From: Bacillota bacterium
GTDB taxonomy: Bacteria > Bacillota > Clostridia > Ch29
Length of the DNA stretch: 64,000 nucleotides
Assembly (NCBI GenBank): GCA_013540605.1
Contig: JABVCK010000001.1
Span: forward strand, 186,001 to 250,000
Direction of reading: 5' to 3'
The position numbers and the translations under genes were made by a program. Positions 7,119 through 15,623 of the stretch are shown piece by piece; position 1 is the stretch's first letter, and every line of letters begins with the position of its first letter. The notes under the pieces were generated by a model. That model was not told the DNA's origin and did no database searches. It saw nothing but the letters and a program-made list of their open reading frames with translations.

Positions 7119-7322
7119 GTGGCAAGAGGAGGAAACAGAAAAGTGGTTCCTGAAGCAAGGGGAGCTCTTGACCAGATGAAGTATGAAGTAGCAGGTCAAG
7201 TAGGTGTGAACCTGAAGAAAGGATATAATGGAGACCTTACTGCCAAAGAAGCTGGCTATGTAGGCGGATTTATGGTTAAGAGGATGATAGAGCAGGCTGA
7301 AAGGCAAATGGCTGGTAAGTAA
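7119..7322 (+). CDS. Alpha/beta-type small acid-soluble spore protein
   Basis: 67 residues, normal size. MARGGNRKVVPEARGALDQ leads into KYEVAGQVGV (protease cleavage region) and GYVGGFMVKRMIEQAERQM, nearly the same as the C-terminal half of the upstream SASP. It saturates and protects DNA in the forespore and is degraded at germination for amino acids. GTG 7119 is preferred: AGGAGGTG ends 9 bases upstream, while the frame open from 7074 has no ribosome site. It lacks the collagen-like tract of its neighbour, so the two paralogs differ mainly at the N-terminus. Confidence 0.92.
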   Translation: MARGGNRKVVPEARGALDQMKYEVAGQVGVNLKKGYNGDLTAKEAGYVGGFMVKRMIEQAERQMAGK

Positions 7323-7334
7323 ATTAATATAAAT

Positions 7335-7369
7335 AAAAAAGGAAGGACCCCCTGGGTTCTTCCTTTTTT
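7335..7369 (+). terminator. Intrinsic terminator after the second SASP gene
   Basis: A 16-base stem, 7335-7350 against 7354-7369, with one G-T pair and a CCT loop, starting in an A-run and ending in six T residues. Strong and probably bidirectional. Confidence 0.9.
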
Positions 7370-7383
7370 AGTTCATAATAAAA

Positions 7384-7407
7384 GTACCGGTGGAATTCCA
7401 CCGGTAC
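7384..7407. repeat. Perfect 24-base palindrome
   Basis: Every base of 7384-7407 pairs with its mirror: GTACCGGTGGAA on the left, TTCCACCGGTAC on the right, with no loop. It is just downstream of the SASP terminator and upstream of the rsmD promoter. It could be a dimeric regulator's operator or a cruciform/transcript end. Confidence 0.7.
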
Positions 7408-7475
7408 AGGAGAGGAGAAATTGAAGGAAGAGCTCTTTAGGGAAATTATATTTAGTACTGTCCGTATATTTAGAA

Positions 7476-7506
7476 TTGACTTTTGCCTATCCTTTTATTC
7501 TAAAAT
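7476..7506 (+). promoter_or_regulatory. Possible sigma-A promoter for rsmD-coaD
   Basis: TTGACT (7476-7481) and TAAAAT (7501-7506) with a long 19-base spacer. A second candidate is TTGTTT (7510-7515) and TAAAAT (7533-7538) with a 17-base spacer. Either would drive rsmD. Confidence 0.4.
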
Positions 7507-7560
7507 GTTTTGTTTAAATTTGGCTGTTGTGCTAAAATATTAAAGGATGGAGGGTTATTT

Positions 7561-8148
7561 TTGAGAATCATAGCAGGTTGTTTAAAAGGGAGAAAGCTGA
7601 AAGAACCAAAGGGCAGAAACATTCGCCCCACGGCAGACCGTGTCAAGGAAGCGGTTTTCAGCATTATAGCGTTTGACATACAGGGAAAACGTGTACTGGA
7701 CCTTTTTGCCGGGACCGGAAATCTAGGCCTTGAAGCACTGAGCAGGGGAGCAAACTATTCGGTATTCGTTGACAGCAGTAGAGAGGCGCTTACCCTGGTC
7801 AAGGAAAATATAAAGCTGTTAGGTCTTGAAGATAGATCAGATGTATTGTTCATGGATGCTTTTAAATCAATAGAATATTTAGACAGAAACCGAGACAAAT
7901 TTGACATAATTTTTATTGACCCTCCCTACAGAGAAGGTTTGTATGAAGATATAATAAAGAAAATAGCAGTTTCCGGCATAATGAACGAAGAATGCATTGT
8001 TGTAATTGAACACCCGAGCGATATGAAACTGGAGAAGCATCCGGACGATATGAAAATGTACAAGCAAAAAAAGTACGGGAACACAAAAATAACTATTATG
8101 AAAAGGACTGATTCTGATGAAAACAGCTGTTTATCCGGGCAGTTTTGA
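7561..8148 (+). CDS. rsmD: 16S rRNA (guanine-966-N2)-methyltransferase
   Basis: 195 residues. Starts [13 protein letters not shown], the family's usual N-terminus, with the SAM-binding [20 protein letters not shown] and the catalytic IFIDPPY motif of N-methylating enzymes. It methylates G966 of 16S rRNA on the assembled 30S subunit. TTG 7561 follows GGATGGAGG; the frame is open to 7510 without a ribosome site. The gene overlaps coaD by 32 bases, the same rsmD-coaD pairing seen across Bacillota (ylbH-ylbI in Bacillus). Confidence 0.95.
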   Translation: MRIIAGCLKGRKLKEPKGRNIRPTADRVKEAVFSIIAFDIQGKRVLDLFAGTGNLGLEALSRGANYSVFVDSSREALTLVKENIKLLGLEDRSDVLFMDAFKSIEYLDRNRDKFDIIFIDPPYREGLYEDIIKKIAVSGIMNEECIVVIEHPSDMKLEKHPDDMKMYKQKKYGNTKITIMKRTDSDENSCLSGQF

Positions 8149-8602
8149 CCCCGTTACATACGGGCACATTGACATTATTGACAGAGCATCGAGGTTGTTT
8201 GACAGGGTTATTGTAGCAGTACTCAACAATCCTTCTAAAACCCCGCTGTTCAATACCGATGAGCGGCTTGATATGCTGCTGACAGCTACAAGGGAAATAA
8301 AAAATGTTGAAGTTGATTGCTTTTCCGGCCTTTTGATCGATTATGTCGAGAAAAAGGAAGCGACCACCGTCGTAAAGGGATTGCGCGCTGTCTCGGATTT
8401 TGAGTCTGAGCTTCAGATGGCTCTAATGAACAGAAAGCTTAACAGAAATGTAGAAACCATATTCATGATGACCAGCAGCAGATATTCCTTTTTGAGTTCC
8501 AGCCTCGTGAAGGAAGTCGCTAAACTCGGAGGCTGTGTAAAGGATTTGGTACCAGAGTATGTTAACGACCAGCTTATGAAAAAGTTCGAAAAACAATTTT
8601 AA
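8117..8602 (+). CDS. coaD: Phosphopantetheine adenylyltransferase
   Basis: 161 residues, exact family size. Catalyses the fourth step of coenzyme A synthesis, joining 4'-phosphopantetheine and ATP. The nucleotidyltransferase motif [15 protein letters not shown] (residues 6-20) and the C-terminal [14 protein letters not shown] loop, which binds the ATP phosphates, are both intact. It begins inside rsmD and is followed after 13 bases by a coiled-coil gene. Confidence 0.97.
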   Translation: MKTAVYPGSFDPVTYGHIDIIDRASRLFDRVIVAVLNNPSKTPLFNTDERLDMLLTATREIKNVEVDCFSGLLIDYVEKKEATTVVKGLRAVSDFESELQMALMNRKLNRNVETIFMMTSSRYSFLSSSLVKEVAKLGGCVKDLVPEYVNDQLMKKFEKQF

Positions 8603-8615
8603 AGGAGGGGCTTCA

Positions 8616-9068
8616 GTGGTGGATATTGGAGAACTGCTTGACAAGCTTGAGGAAACAATTAACCAGGGCAGATCCGTTCCCTTTTCCGATAAAGTCCTGG
8701 TTGACGGGGAAAAAGTGTTAGGAGTGATTGATACTATAAGAGACATTTTACCTGAAGAGATAAAACAGGCAAACTGGATCAAGGAGGAAAGAAACAGGAT
8801 ACTGATAGATGCCCAAAAGGAAGCCGAACTAATGCTTAAAGAGACCGAGGAACATATAAAGCGCTTGGTCGAAGAGAATGAAATAACAAAAAGGGCGTAT
8901 CGGCAGGCAGAGGAAATAATCGAGAACGCAAAGAAAAATGCAAGGGAGATCAGGCTGGGGACAAAGGAATACGCCGATAACATGCTGGAGGAACTGGAAA
9001 AACAGTTGAGGGAATACATAGAGCTTATAGAAAAAAACAGGGAAGAAATAAGGAATTTGAAAAGCTAG
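8616..9068 (+). CDS. Coiled-coil protein of unknown function between coaD and ylbJ
   Basis: 150 residues from GTG 8616 (AAAGGAGGGG at 8601-8610). Residues 1-40 look globular; from about 45 to the end the protein is a charged, Glu/Lys-rich helix of the kind that gives false hits to ATP synthase subunit b or DivIVA. No membrane segment or nucleotide-binding motif is visible. Proteins of this type sit next to coaD in several Clostridia as far as I recall, but I know no function. The heptamer array at 9067 starts in its TAG stop codon. Confidence 0.7.
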   Translation: MVDIGELLDKLEETINQGRSVPFSDKVLVDGEKVLGVIDTIRDILPEEIKQANWIKEERNRILIDAQKEAELMLKETEEHIKRLVEENEITKRAYRQAEEIIENAKKNAREIRLGTKEYADNMLEELEKQLREYIELIEKNREEIRNLKS

Positions 9069-9264
9069 ATATTAGTTCGTAGTTTGTAGAATGCAGATTA
9101 CAGATTATGGATCACAGATTGCAGGTGCAATAATTCAGTTTCTAGTTCTCAGTTTTCAGCCTCCAGGGTTAGTCTTACAGGCTTTTTCCCTTAAGCTTTA
9201 CCCTATGCACTGGTCACTGGCAACTGATAACTGATAACTGATAACTGATAACTGGCAACTGATA
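9067..9264. repeat. Heptanucleotide mosaic array, copy 1
   Basis: Fills the gap between two genes. It starts in the stop codon of the coiled-coil gene with 7-base units (AGTTCGT, AGATTAC, AGATTGC types), becomes degenerate around 9130-9200, then ends with eight in-phase units of the NNNACTG form (9206-9261), including four ATAACTG in a row. The order of unit types is the same as at 34188-34285. The array runs up to the end of ylbJ on the other strand. Confidence 0.8.
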
Positions 9265-10548
9265 TTACCTTCGTCTCAAAAAATATAATAGCTTAATCAG
9301 CAGGAGAAACGCCAAGATGCCTAAAACGGTTGTTAGCAGTATCCCTGACGAGGCCAAAAGGGTTTTCGAAAAGGTAAGGGCAGGCAGTGTGGAAGGACCA
9401 GGAAGATAAACCTGCTGAACCGGTTCGGCAATAAATAATTTATAAAAAACAGTTGAAAGAATTAGAGCGAAGAACCCATGCAGCAGTTTTGTCACCAGGT
9501 ATACTAAGGGGCTCAAGTCTGTCTTGCTGATAAAGCTTATCGATTGGGCGTGTATTGAAAAACCGCTCCATCCAATAATAAAGCTGACGGACAGCACTTT
9601 GTAGATTAAAGGAACGGATGCCAGCGAAGCAATCATTCTACTGCCGGTAGTAATCTCTAAAATCCCGCTTAGGATAGGTTTTACAATGGCAGCAGGCAGG
9701 GCTGCGCGCATTAACAGCGAAGAAACAGGCTCTGACAGGAAATCTAGAAGCCCGGTTATGGTGCACACTTCGATCACAACAGAGAAAATTATTATGAAGC
9801 CTCCAACCATCAACAGAGTGTCTATGCTCTCGCGAACCGCATCTCCGAGCAGGACACCAACAGGTCTCCCGTCTTCGAGTCTCCTGCGATACATAGCGCC
9901 GATACTATCCTTCAAACTGGGAAATCTGTAGCTGGTATTTCTGCAATATCCATAATCCTTCAAGATACGGCTGAAGATTATACCAAGTATTATTGATGCC
10001 GTATAGTGTGAAACAGCTATAATAATTCCTGCTTTTGAGTTTCCCAGCATACCCACTGCTACAGCTCCAATCATGAAAAGCGGACCCGACGTGCTGCAAA
10101 AAGCGAGCATACGCTGCCCTTCGACCCGGGTGCATTTGTTTTGCTGTCTTAAGCGGCACGTAAGTTTTACGCCGACCGGATAGCCGGAAGTCATGCTCAT
10201 GATGAGCGCGAAGGAAGACAGCCCCGGTGTCCTGAAAACAGGACGCATAAAAGGCTCAAGCATAGTCCCCATAAGGTCTATGATACCGAGCCCGATCATC
10301 AGTTCCGCCCCTACGAAGAAGGGTAAGAGCGCCGGCAATACCACATTAAACCAGGTGTCAACCCCCTCTACGGCGGCCCTGTAACAGGCTTCGGGATAAG
10401 CTATCAGGCTGAGAACAAAAAAAGTTACCGCTGAGGATGTAAAGAGTAGGAAGACCCTGCCCTTTGCTGTGGAAGTAAATATGCTCCTTCCGGTTTTTAT
10501 ATACACAAATACGAACAAAAGGAATACTATTAGAGATATAGCAAACAT
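9265..10548 (-). CDS. ylbJ: Sporulation integral membrane protein YlbJ
   Basis: 427 residues with about eight to ten hydrophobic segments. Characteristic features are the LPALLPFFVGAELMIGLG stretch, the SMTSGYPVGVKL motif of the nucleoside-recognition (Gate) fold, and a second Gate half later in the protein. YlbJ is made under sigma-E in the mother cell and is needed for normal spore formation in Bacillus; its transport substrate is not settled. On the minus strand the start has GAAGGAG upstream. It runs against the flanking plus-strand genes, so it is likely transcribed alone from about 10560. Confidence 0.9.
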   Translation of the reverse strand: MFAISLIVFLLFVFVYIKTGRSIFTSTAKGRVFLLFTSSAVTFFVLSLIAYPEACYRAAVEGVDTWFNVVLPALLPFFVGAELMIGLGIIDLMGTMLEPFMRPVFRTPGLSSFALIMSMTSGYPVGVKLTCRLRQQNKCTRVEGQRMLAFCSTSGPLFMIGAVAVGMLGNSKAGIIIAVSHYTASIILGIIFSRILKDYGYCRNTSYRFPSLKDSIGAMYRRRLEDGRPVGVLLGDAVRESIDTLLMVGGFIIIFSVVIEVCTITGLLDFLSEPVSSLLMRAALPAAIVKPILSGILEITTGSRMIASLASVPLIYKVLSVSFIIGWSGFSIHAQSISFISKTDLSPLVYLVTKLLHGFFALILSTVFYKLFIAEPVQQVYLPGPSTLPALTFSKTLLASSGILLTTVLGILAFLLLIKLLYFLRRR

Positions 10549-10635
10549 TATAATTGCTCCTTCACAAAAATTGACCTGATATTCTAAATATATTTGTCTG
10601 GCAGCGCTAATATGAATACCTTGGGAGGTACGGGC

Positions 10636-11460
10636 ATGAAAAGAAAGAAACTGGGATTGGCTCTAGGGTCCGGTGCAGCTCGGGGCTTTGCCCATCTTGG
10701 TGTCATCGAGGCTTTAGAGGAGGAAGGCATACCGATAGATTTTGTATCGGGCTGCAGCATAGGTTCCATAATCGGCGCACTGTACTGCTGCGGTATGGGT
10801 ACAGGAGAAATTCTGAAGCTGGCTGAAGAGGTTGATTTCTGGGAATGGATTGACATTTCCATTCCGAAGAACGGGTTTATACTTGGCAAGAAAATAGAGC
10901 AATTGATGAAGAAGTATACTGAAGGAAGGACCTTCGAGGAACTACGCAAACCCTTTGCGATAGTTGCAACAGACCTGGAGAGCGGCAGACAGGTTATTTT
11001 TAAGAACGGATATTTATATAAGGCCATCAGAGCTAGTATAGCAATCCCCGGAATATTTGTTCCTGTTGAAGAGGAAGGCAGGACACTGGCCGATGGGGGC
11101 CTGATTGATCCGGTTCCGGTTGACCTGGTAAAGAGTATGGGCGCCGATGTGGTGATCGGGGTAAACCTTGGGTCTGGAATAAGCGAGAAAGAGATAAACA
11201 GCATATACGATGTGATAATTCGAAGTATAGATATAATGCAGAATGAAATAATCCGATTGAGGGGTATAGAGGCGGATATACTAATAAACCCGGATTTGCG
11301 TGGAATTAACCCTGTTACCTTCAACCAGGCAAGGGAATGCTATCAAATCGGAAAGACGGCTGCGCGGGAAAAGATCGGTCAAATAAGAAGCATCATGTCT
11401 AAGGAAGATAGACCGGACTGGTTACATAATCTTGGCCGGCGAAAGCGGCACGATGGTTAG
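10636..11460 (+). CDS. Patatin-like phospholipase family protein (YlbK/RssA type)
   Basis: 274 residues. The patatin fold is clear: GSGAARGFAHLGV oxyanion loop (residues 11-23), GCSIGS with nucleophile Ser about 41, and the catalytic DGGLIDPVP with Asp about 153. It is predicted to be a cytosolic serine hydrolase acting on acyl esters; the real substrate is unknown. ATG 10636 is chosen because GGGAGGT lies 6 bases upstream; earlier codons in frame have no support. The last 62 bases overlap the end of the opposing tmcAL gene. Confidence 0.88.
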   Translation: MKRKKLGLALGSGAARGFAHLGVIEALEEEGIPIDFVSGCSIGSIIGALYCCGMGTGEILKLAEEVDFWEWIDISIPKNGFILGKKIEQLMKKYTEGRTFEELRKPFAIVATDLESGRQVIFKNGYLYKAIRASIAIPGIFVPVEEEGRTLADGGLIDPVPVDLVKSMGADVVIGVNLGSGISEKEINSIYDVIIRSIDIMQNEIIRLRGIEADILINPDLRGINPVTFNQARECYQIGKTAAREKIGQIRSIMSKEDRPDWLHNLGRRKRHDG

Positions 11461-12646
11461 GATAACCGAGAACGTACAGGTCGGTTGCGAGGAGATCCTT
11501 CTCAAGCATCCTATGGGTCAGGAAACCTTCGGGGATATTGTGGCGTGCCATTTTTGTTATCACCGGAATACAGGCTGAAGACGCCATTCTCCTCAGTATC
11601 TGGCGGCCTTTCCTGTTAAAGGCCAGCACCCTGGCATATCCCGGGTATCCTTCATCAACTGTTTTGCTAAACAATTCGCTGTTGATATCCAGGAGAATAT
11701 AAACAAGAATTCTTTTAAGTCTTGTGAGGGTATATCTTTTGGATTTGACCAGCCGCAGCATTTCCTGGGTGGTGGCTTTTTTCCTGGCGGCATCGATAAT
11801 TGCGAACTCAAGCCCTTCCGCGACATCTGGCACACTACTCAACTCCTGTGCCGATGCCCTTCTTATCTGGGAGACGATTAAAGAACTGAAGGCTTTATCC
11901 GTAACGGGTCCCCTTCCTATTGAAAACTCCTTTTCGAGAATATCCCGGGTGGTATTGGGTATGGCGCTTTCAACGCTTTGGGCTAATTGGCCTGTCCCCA
12001 GGATATGCTTTCTAATGGCGGTAGCGCTTGCTATTGGCGATTTTATCGCTGTATCGTTATAGTGTGCGGCAATCCTCTTTATTGTGTATGGTTTTATTGA
12101 GCTGCCGAAGCTCTTCAATGCTTTTAGGTACTCAAGGGAAAGCACGTTGTTAGGATTACTCAGCAGTTTTCCGACATTGAAACCGTTGTCGGACAGGCAG
12201 CCTTCAAGAGCCTTCGCCCGTGCTGCCGGAAACGAGAGACCCTTGTCGAGATGAGCCTTTAACAGGCTGCGGAATTCCTCCGGTTCGTTTGAAAGCACTT
12301 CAGCAATATAGCTAAGCCTATCAAGATTTCCGGTTTCGCTTCCGAAGCAAATGCAATCAACGGCACCGCATTTGTCAAGTATGCTGACAGCTCCGTGAGC
12401 AAAGGCTTCGGCGCTGCGGCAGGAATATACGAAGGGCAGTTCTATGACAAGGTCAATTCCGGACCTGACAGCCATTTCCGCCCGCGCCCATTTGTTTATC
12501 AAAGCGGCTTCTCCGCGCTGGAGGAAGTTTCCGCTCATTATGGCCATCACATGGGAAGCGCCGGTAATATTTACCGACTTTCTTAGGTGATATAGATGGC
12601 CGTTATGAAAAGGGTTGTATTCTGCAATAATCCCTAGAACCTTCAT
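11399..12646 (-). CDS. tmcAL: tRNA(Met) cytidine acetate ligase
   Basis: 415 residues. N-terminal nucleotidyltransferase-type motif AEYNPFHNGHLYHL (residues 8-21) with MSGNFLQRGE, as in Bacillus YlbM/TmcAL, which uses acetate and ATP to acetylate the wobble cytidine of elongator tRNA-Met. The frame stays open for 29 codons upstream of the chosen start, but MKVLGIIAEYNP is the family N-terminus and AAAGGATG lies before it. Transcribed toward the patatin-like gene, with a 62-base tail-to-tail overlap. The acetate link to the adjacent ackA is suggestive but may be chance. Confidence 0.93.
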   Translation of the reverse strand: MKVLGIIAEYNPFHNGHLYHLRKSVNITGASHVMAIMSGNFLQRGEAALINKWARAEMAVRSGIDLVIELPFVYSCRSAEAFAHGAVSILDKCGAVDCICFGSETGNLDRLSYIAEVLSNEPEEFRSLLKAHLDKGLSFPAARAKALEGCLSDNGFNVGKLLSNPNNVLSLEYLKALKSFGSSIKPYTIKRIAAHYNDTAIKSPIASATAIRKHILGTGQLAQSVESAIPNTTRDILEKEFSIGRGPVTDKAFSSLIVSQIRRASAQELSSVPDVAEGLEFAIIDAARKKATTQEMLRLVKSKRYTLTRLKRILVYILLDINSELFSKTVDEGYPGYARVLAFNRKGRQILRRMASSACIPVITKMARHNIPEGFLTHRMLEKDLLATDLYVLGYPNHRAAFAGQDYVTSPVYLP

Positions 12647-12739
12647 TATATAACACATCCTTTCCCCTGACCTTATTATACAAAAAAAACCAAAAACCAG
12701 AAATAGGCTATGCAAAATAACAAAGATATACATATTATT

Positions 12740-12767
12740 TTGCTTATCTTGGCAGGATATTTATGAT
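12740..12767 (+). promoter_or_regulatory. Possible ackA promoter
   Basis: TTGCTT (12740-12745) and TATGAT (12762-12767) with a 16-base spacer, about 55 bases ahead of the ackA start, in the divergent gap with tmcAL. Confidence 0.35.
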
Positions 12768-12822
12768 TAATGAAGAAATTTAAATGGGTTGAATGTATAT
12801 GATTTTACAGGGAGGAATAGCT

Positions 12823-14016
12823 ATGAAAATATTAGTTGTGAACTGCGGGAGTTCATCTTTGAAGTATCAGCTCCTGAATATGGACGACGAAAGCGTTATG
12901 GCAAAGGGCCTCGCAGAGAGAATAGGCATTGAAGGTTCAAGGCTTAAGCATGTATCCGCCGGCAGGGAAGAGATTGTAATAGACAAAGACCTGCCGGACC
13001 ATAAAGCTGCGCTGAAGCTCATTACCGACATCCTTGTAGATGCAGAGCAGGGAGTTATATCCGATATGGCCGAGATTTCTGCCGTTGGCCACCGCGTTGT
13101 GCATGGTGGGGAAAGGTTTTCGGGTTCTGTAAGAATTACAGAAGAGGTGATGAAAACCCTGGAAGAGTGCGCGGAGCTGGCGCCACTGCACAACCCTCCT
13201 AATATAATGGGTATACAAGCATGTAAACAGCTTATGCCGGACGTGCCAATGGGCGGGGTATTTGATACGGCTTTTCATCATACAATTCCGGATTATGCGT
13301 TTATATATCCCATACCCTACGAGTTTTATAAAAAATACGGTATCAGAAAATATGGTTTCCATGGAACATCACACAAATTTGTTGCACAAAGGGCTGCCCA
13401 GATACTAGGGAAAGCCCTGGAAGAAATAAAAATAATAACGTGCCATCTTGGAAATGGGGCCAGTATAACCGCGGTTGACAGAGGCAGATCGGTTGAGACC
13501 AGCATGGGATTTACTCCGCTGGAAGGGCTTGCGATGGGCACAAGGTGCGGAAGCATAGATCCGGCTATAGTAGCATTTATAATGGAAAAGGAGAATATGA
13601 CCGCCGAGCAGGCGAACGATATGCTGAATAAACGCTCCGGAGTGCTGGGCATTTCAGGAGTCAGCAGCGACTTCAGGGACCTGGAAACCGCGGCCGGTGA
13701 AGGAAATGAAAGGGCCAGACTTGCGATAGATGTTTTCGCATATAAAGTCAAAAAATTCATCGGATCCTATTCGGCTGTAATGAACGGCGTGGATGCTATC
13801 GTGTTTACTGCAGGATTGGGAGAGAATTCCGCTTCAATGAGGGAAAAGATATGTTCAGGGCTCGAATACCTCGGCGCAGAACTTGATATGGAAGAAAATA
13901 AGGTGAGAGGCAAAGAAAAGGTGGTAAGCAAGCCGCAGTCTAAGGTGAAAATTATAGTTATTCCAACCAACGAGGAATTGATGATAGCAAGGGAAACCAA
14001 GAATATAATCGGATAA
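12823..14016 (+). CDS. ackA: Acetate kinase
   Basis: 397 residues, full length. Makes ATP and acetate from acetyl phosphate, the final substrate-level phosphorylation of many clostridial fermentations. ASKHA-fold motifs are present: [11 protein letters not shown] phosphate loop, [24 protein letters not shown] and FTAGLGENS. The ATG at 12823 has GGGAGGAA upstream. Unlike in many clostridia, no pta (phosphotransacetylase) lies next to it; pta must be elsewhere. The yceD-rpmF unit with its own promoter follows. Confidence 0.97.
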   Translation: MKILVVNCGSSSLKYQLLNMDDESVMAKGLAERIGIEGSRLKHVSAGREEIVIDKDLPDHKAALKLITDILVDAEQGVISDMAEISAVGHRVVHGGERFSGSVRITEEVMKTLEECAELAPLHNPPNIMGIQACKQLMPDVPMGGVFDTAFHHTIPDYAFIYPIPYEFYKKYGIRKYGFHGTSHKFVAQRAAQILGKALEEIKIITCHLGNGASITAVDRGRSVETSMGFTPLEGLAMGTRCGSIDPAIVAFIMEKENMTAEQANDMLNKRSGVLGISGVSSDFRDLETAAGEGNERARLAIDVFAYKVKKFIGSYSAVMNGVDAIVFTAGLGENSASMREKICSGLEYLGAELDMEENKVRGKEKVVSKPQSKVKIIVIPTNEELMIARETKNIIG

Positions 14017-14022
14017 TTCTGA

Positions 14023-14068
14023 GAGAGGCAGGAATAATACTATGTAGGGTATTAGCCTGTCTCTTTCT
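14023..14068 (+). terminator. Imperfect terminator after ackA
   Basis: GAGAGGCAGG pairs with CCTGTCTC (14056-14063) with a two-base bulge, and AATAC (14036-14040) pairs with GTATT (14049-14053); T-rich sequence follows. Confidence 0.5.
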
Positions 14069-14082
14069 AATTGCTGCTTATC

Positions 14083-14111
14083 TTGACAAATATCTTGAGG
14101 ATTTGTATAAT
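14083..14111 (+). promoter_or_regulatory. Consensus sigma-A promoter for yceD-rpmF
   Basis: TTGACA (14083-14088) and TATAAT (14106-14111), both perfect, with a 17-base spacer. This is the best match to consensus in the window and fits a highly expressed ribosomal protein gene. Confidence 0.9.
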
Positions 14112-14139
14112 AAAGTTTGTTGACTCACGGGGTGATTAT

Positions 14140-14631
14140 ATGCTGCTTTACACCAGCAAGTTAAAGATGGATCAAAGAGGCAATTACCAGTTTGAACTGC
14201 ATGAAGATATCAAACCGTTTGAATATAACGGCGAATCTGTGAGGTTTGCCGGCCCGGTTGTGATAAGGGGTGAAATACAAAAACACCAGGATTACAGCAC
14301 GGTAACGGGGCATATCAATGGAAAAGTGATACTTAAATGTTCAAGATGTCTGGGCGAATTTGTTTTTGAAATCGACACGGCATTTCAGCGGAAGTATTCT
14401 GAAACAGCGGATCAGGAAGAAGTGCTTCCGATGAAGGGAGATAGGATAGACATAACAGAACCCGTTAATGAGAGCATATTGTTGGAGCTTCCGATAAAGG
14501 GTTTGTGCAGGCAAGACTGCAGGGGCATATGCCCGGTTTGCGGCAGCGATAGAAACGAGAACCATTGCAATTGCTCTCAGGATGATATTGATCCGAGGTT
14601 GGCGGGATTGAGAAAACTACTTAAAGAGTAA
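14140..14631 (+). CDS. yceD: DUF177 family protein YceD
   Basis: 163 residues. The conserved KCSRCLGEF motif and a C-terminal cysteine-rich region ([14 protein letters not shown], then HCNC) suggest a zinc site. The family is almost always encoded just before rpmF; it is linked to rRNA/ribosome biogenesis in plants and bacteria, though its exact act is not defined. Start ATG 14140 follows GGGGTG; a frame open to 14071 runs through the promoter and is rejected. Nineteen bases separate it from rpmF. Confidence 0.88.
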   Translation: MLLYTSKLKMDQRGNYQFELHEDIKPFEYNGESVRFAGPVVIRGEIQKHQDYSTVTGHINGKVILKCSRCLGEFVFEIDTAFQRKYSETADQEEVLPMKGDRIDITEPVNESILLELPIKGLCRQDCRGICPVCGSDRNENHCNCSQDDIDPRLAGLRKLLKE

Positions 14632-14650
14632 GCTGCGAGGAGGTGTTATT

Positions 14651-14827
14651 ATGGCCCTACCAAAAAGGAAAATATCAAAATCCAGAAGAAATATGAGAAA
14701 AGCCCAGTGGAAGCTTGAAAGACCAAGCCTGGCTGAATGCCCGCAGTGTCATGAACCAAAGATGCCGCACAGGGTTTGCAAGTCATGTGGTTATTACAAG
14801 GGAAAAGAAGTGGTAAATGTTGAATAA
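14651..14827 (+). CDS. rpmF: 50S ribosomal protein L32
   Basis: 58 residues: [19 protein letters not shown], then CPQC (30-33) and CKSC (43-46), a four-cysteine zinc-binding L32. GAGGAGGTG is the ribosome binding site. The yceD-rpmF-plsX linkage is widespread; here fapR sits between rpmF and plsX. The heptamer array at 14827 starts in the last base of its TAA stop, followed by a terminator. Confidence 0.97.
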   Translation: MALPKRKISKSRRNMRKAQWKLERPSLAECPQCHEPKMPHRVCKSCGYYKGKEVVNVE

Positions 14828-14884
14828 GGTACTAGGTGCTAGGTACTAGGTGCGAGATTATAGTTCGTAGTTGGTAGTTCGTAG
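14827..14884. repeat. Heptanucleotide mosaic array, copy 2
   Basis: Eight 7-base units in perfect phase: AGGTACT, AGGTGCT, AGGTACT, AGGTGCG, AGATTAT, AGTTCGT, AGTTGGT, AGTTCGT, then AG. Begins at the last base of the rpmF stop and ends just before the rpmF terminator. The same unit types recur at the other four arrays. Confidence 0.85.
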
Positions 14885-14887
14885 AAT

Positions 14888-14913
14888 AAGGTGCGAAATT
14901 TGCGCCTTTTTTT
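14888..14913 (+). terminator. Intrinsic terminator after rpmF
   Basis: AAGGTGC (14888-14894) pairs with GCGCCTT (14902-14908, one G-T pair) and a run of T residues follows. It separates rpmF from the FapR-controlled fatty acid genes. Confidence 0.85.
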
Positions 14914-14964
14914 ATTGCATAACTACCACCGATGGAGACTTTTTACATCGAAATCAAAAATAAG

Positions 14965-14993
14965 TTGATTCAGCAAGGCAAATATTATATACT
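14965..14993 (+). promoter_or_regulatory. Sigma-A promoter of the fapR-fab operon
   Basis: TTGATT (14965-14970) and TATACT (14988-14993) with a 17-base spacer. Transcription should start near 15000, inside the FapR operator. Confidence 0.75.
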
Positions 14994-14998
14994 TAATA

Positions 14999-15015
14999 TT
15001 AGTATCAGGTACTAA
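14999..15015 (+). promoter_or_regulatory. FapR operator
   Basis: TTAGTA, five bases, TACTAA: a 17-base inverted repeat of the known FapR binding-site form. It lies over the start point of the fapR promoter, so FapR would block its own operon until malonyl-CoA/malonyl-ACP releases it. Confidence 0.85.
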
Positions 15016-15042
15016 ATCCAAGTCATAATCGAGGTGAGATGA

Positions 15043-15621
15043 TTGGTTAGAAAGGGATTGAGTAAAAGGGAAAGGCAAAAAAGCCTTGAGGAAAAAATCA
15101 GGAAGGACCCTTTTTTAACCGATGAGGAGCTTAGCGAATACTTTGATGTGAGTATTCAGACCATACGCCTGGACAGGATGGAACTGGGGATACCGGAACT
15201 GAGGGAGAGAATGAGAAGTGTTGCAGAGGGTACATACACAAGGGTTAGGTCTTTGGCGGGAAAGGAGATAATCGGAGAACTCGTCGACCTTGACCTCGGG
15301 AAAAAGGGTATATCTATTCTGGAAGCCGATGCTTCCATGGCCTTTGAAAAGACTAATGTGGTGAGGGGCCAGTTCATATATGCACAGGCAGAGTCGCTGG
15401 CAATTGCGGTTATTGACGCTGACGTTGCACTTATCGGTGTGGCAAATATCAAGTACAAGCAGCCGGTAACGGCCGGACAGAAGCTGGTTGCCCAGGCCGA
15501 AGTGGTGAGACAGAGAGGAAATAAATATTTTGTCTGGGTAAAAATTAAACTGAGGATGCAGGAGGTCTTTAGGGGCAAGTTTATACTCGTTGCAATGGAT
15601 GAATGGGAAAAGGAGGAATAG
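15043..15621 (+). CDS. fapR: Transcription factor FapR, malonyl-CoA-responsive repressor of lipid synthesis
   Basis: 192 residues. An N-terminal DeoR-like helix-turn-helix ([21 protein letters not shown] region is the recognition part, about residues 25-46) joins a C-terminal hot-dog domain (about 75-190) that binds malonyl-CoA; [14 protein letters not shown] is typical of the latter. FapR represses fatty acid and phospholipid genes in the absence of malonyl-CoA. TTG 15043 has GAGGTGAG upstream. A FapR operator lies 28 bases before the start. The plsX start follows after 2 bases. Confidence 0.95.
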   Translation: MVRKGLSKRERQKSLEEKIRKDPFLTDEELSEYFDVSIQTIRLDRMELGIPELRERMRSVAEGTYTRVRSLAGKEIIGELVDLDLGKKGISILEADASMAFEKTNVVRGQFIYAQAESLAIAVIDADVALIGVANIKYKQPVTAGQKLVAQAEVVRQRGNKYFVWVKIKLRMQEVFRGKFILVAMDEWEKEE

Positions 15622-15623
15622 CA

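Noticed and set aside
8616-9068. ATP synthase subunit b
   Set aside because: Only the charged coiled coil is shared; there is no membrane segment and no other ATP synthase gene nearby.
9067-9264. CRISPR array
   Set aside because: Units are 7 bases with no constant repeat and spacer pattern, and no cas genes are present.
10571-10599. Promoter for the patatin-like gene with TTGACC as -35
   Set aside because: No acceptable -10 box was found at 16-18 bases spacing.
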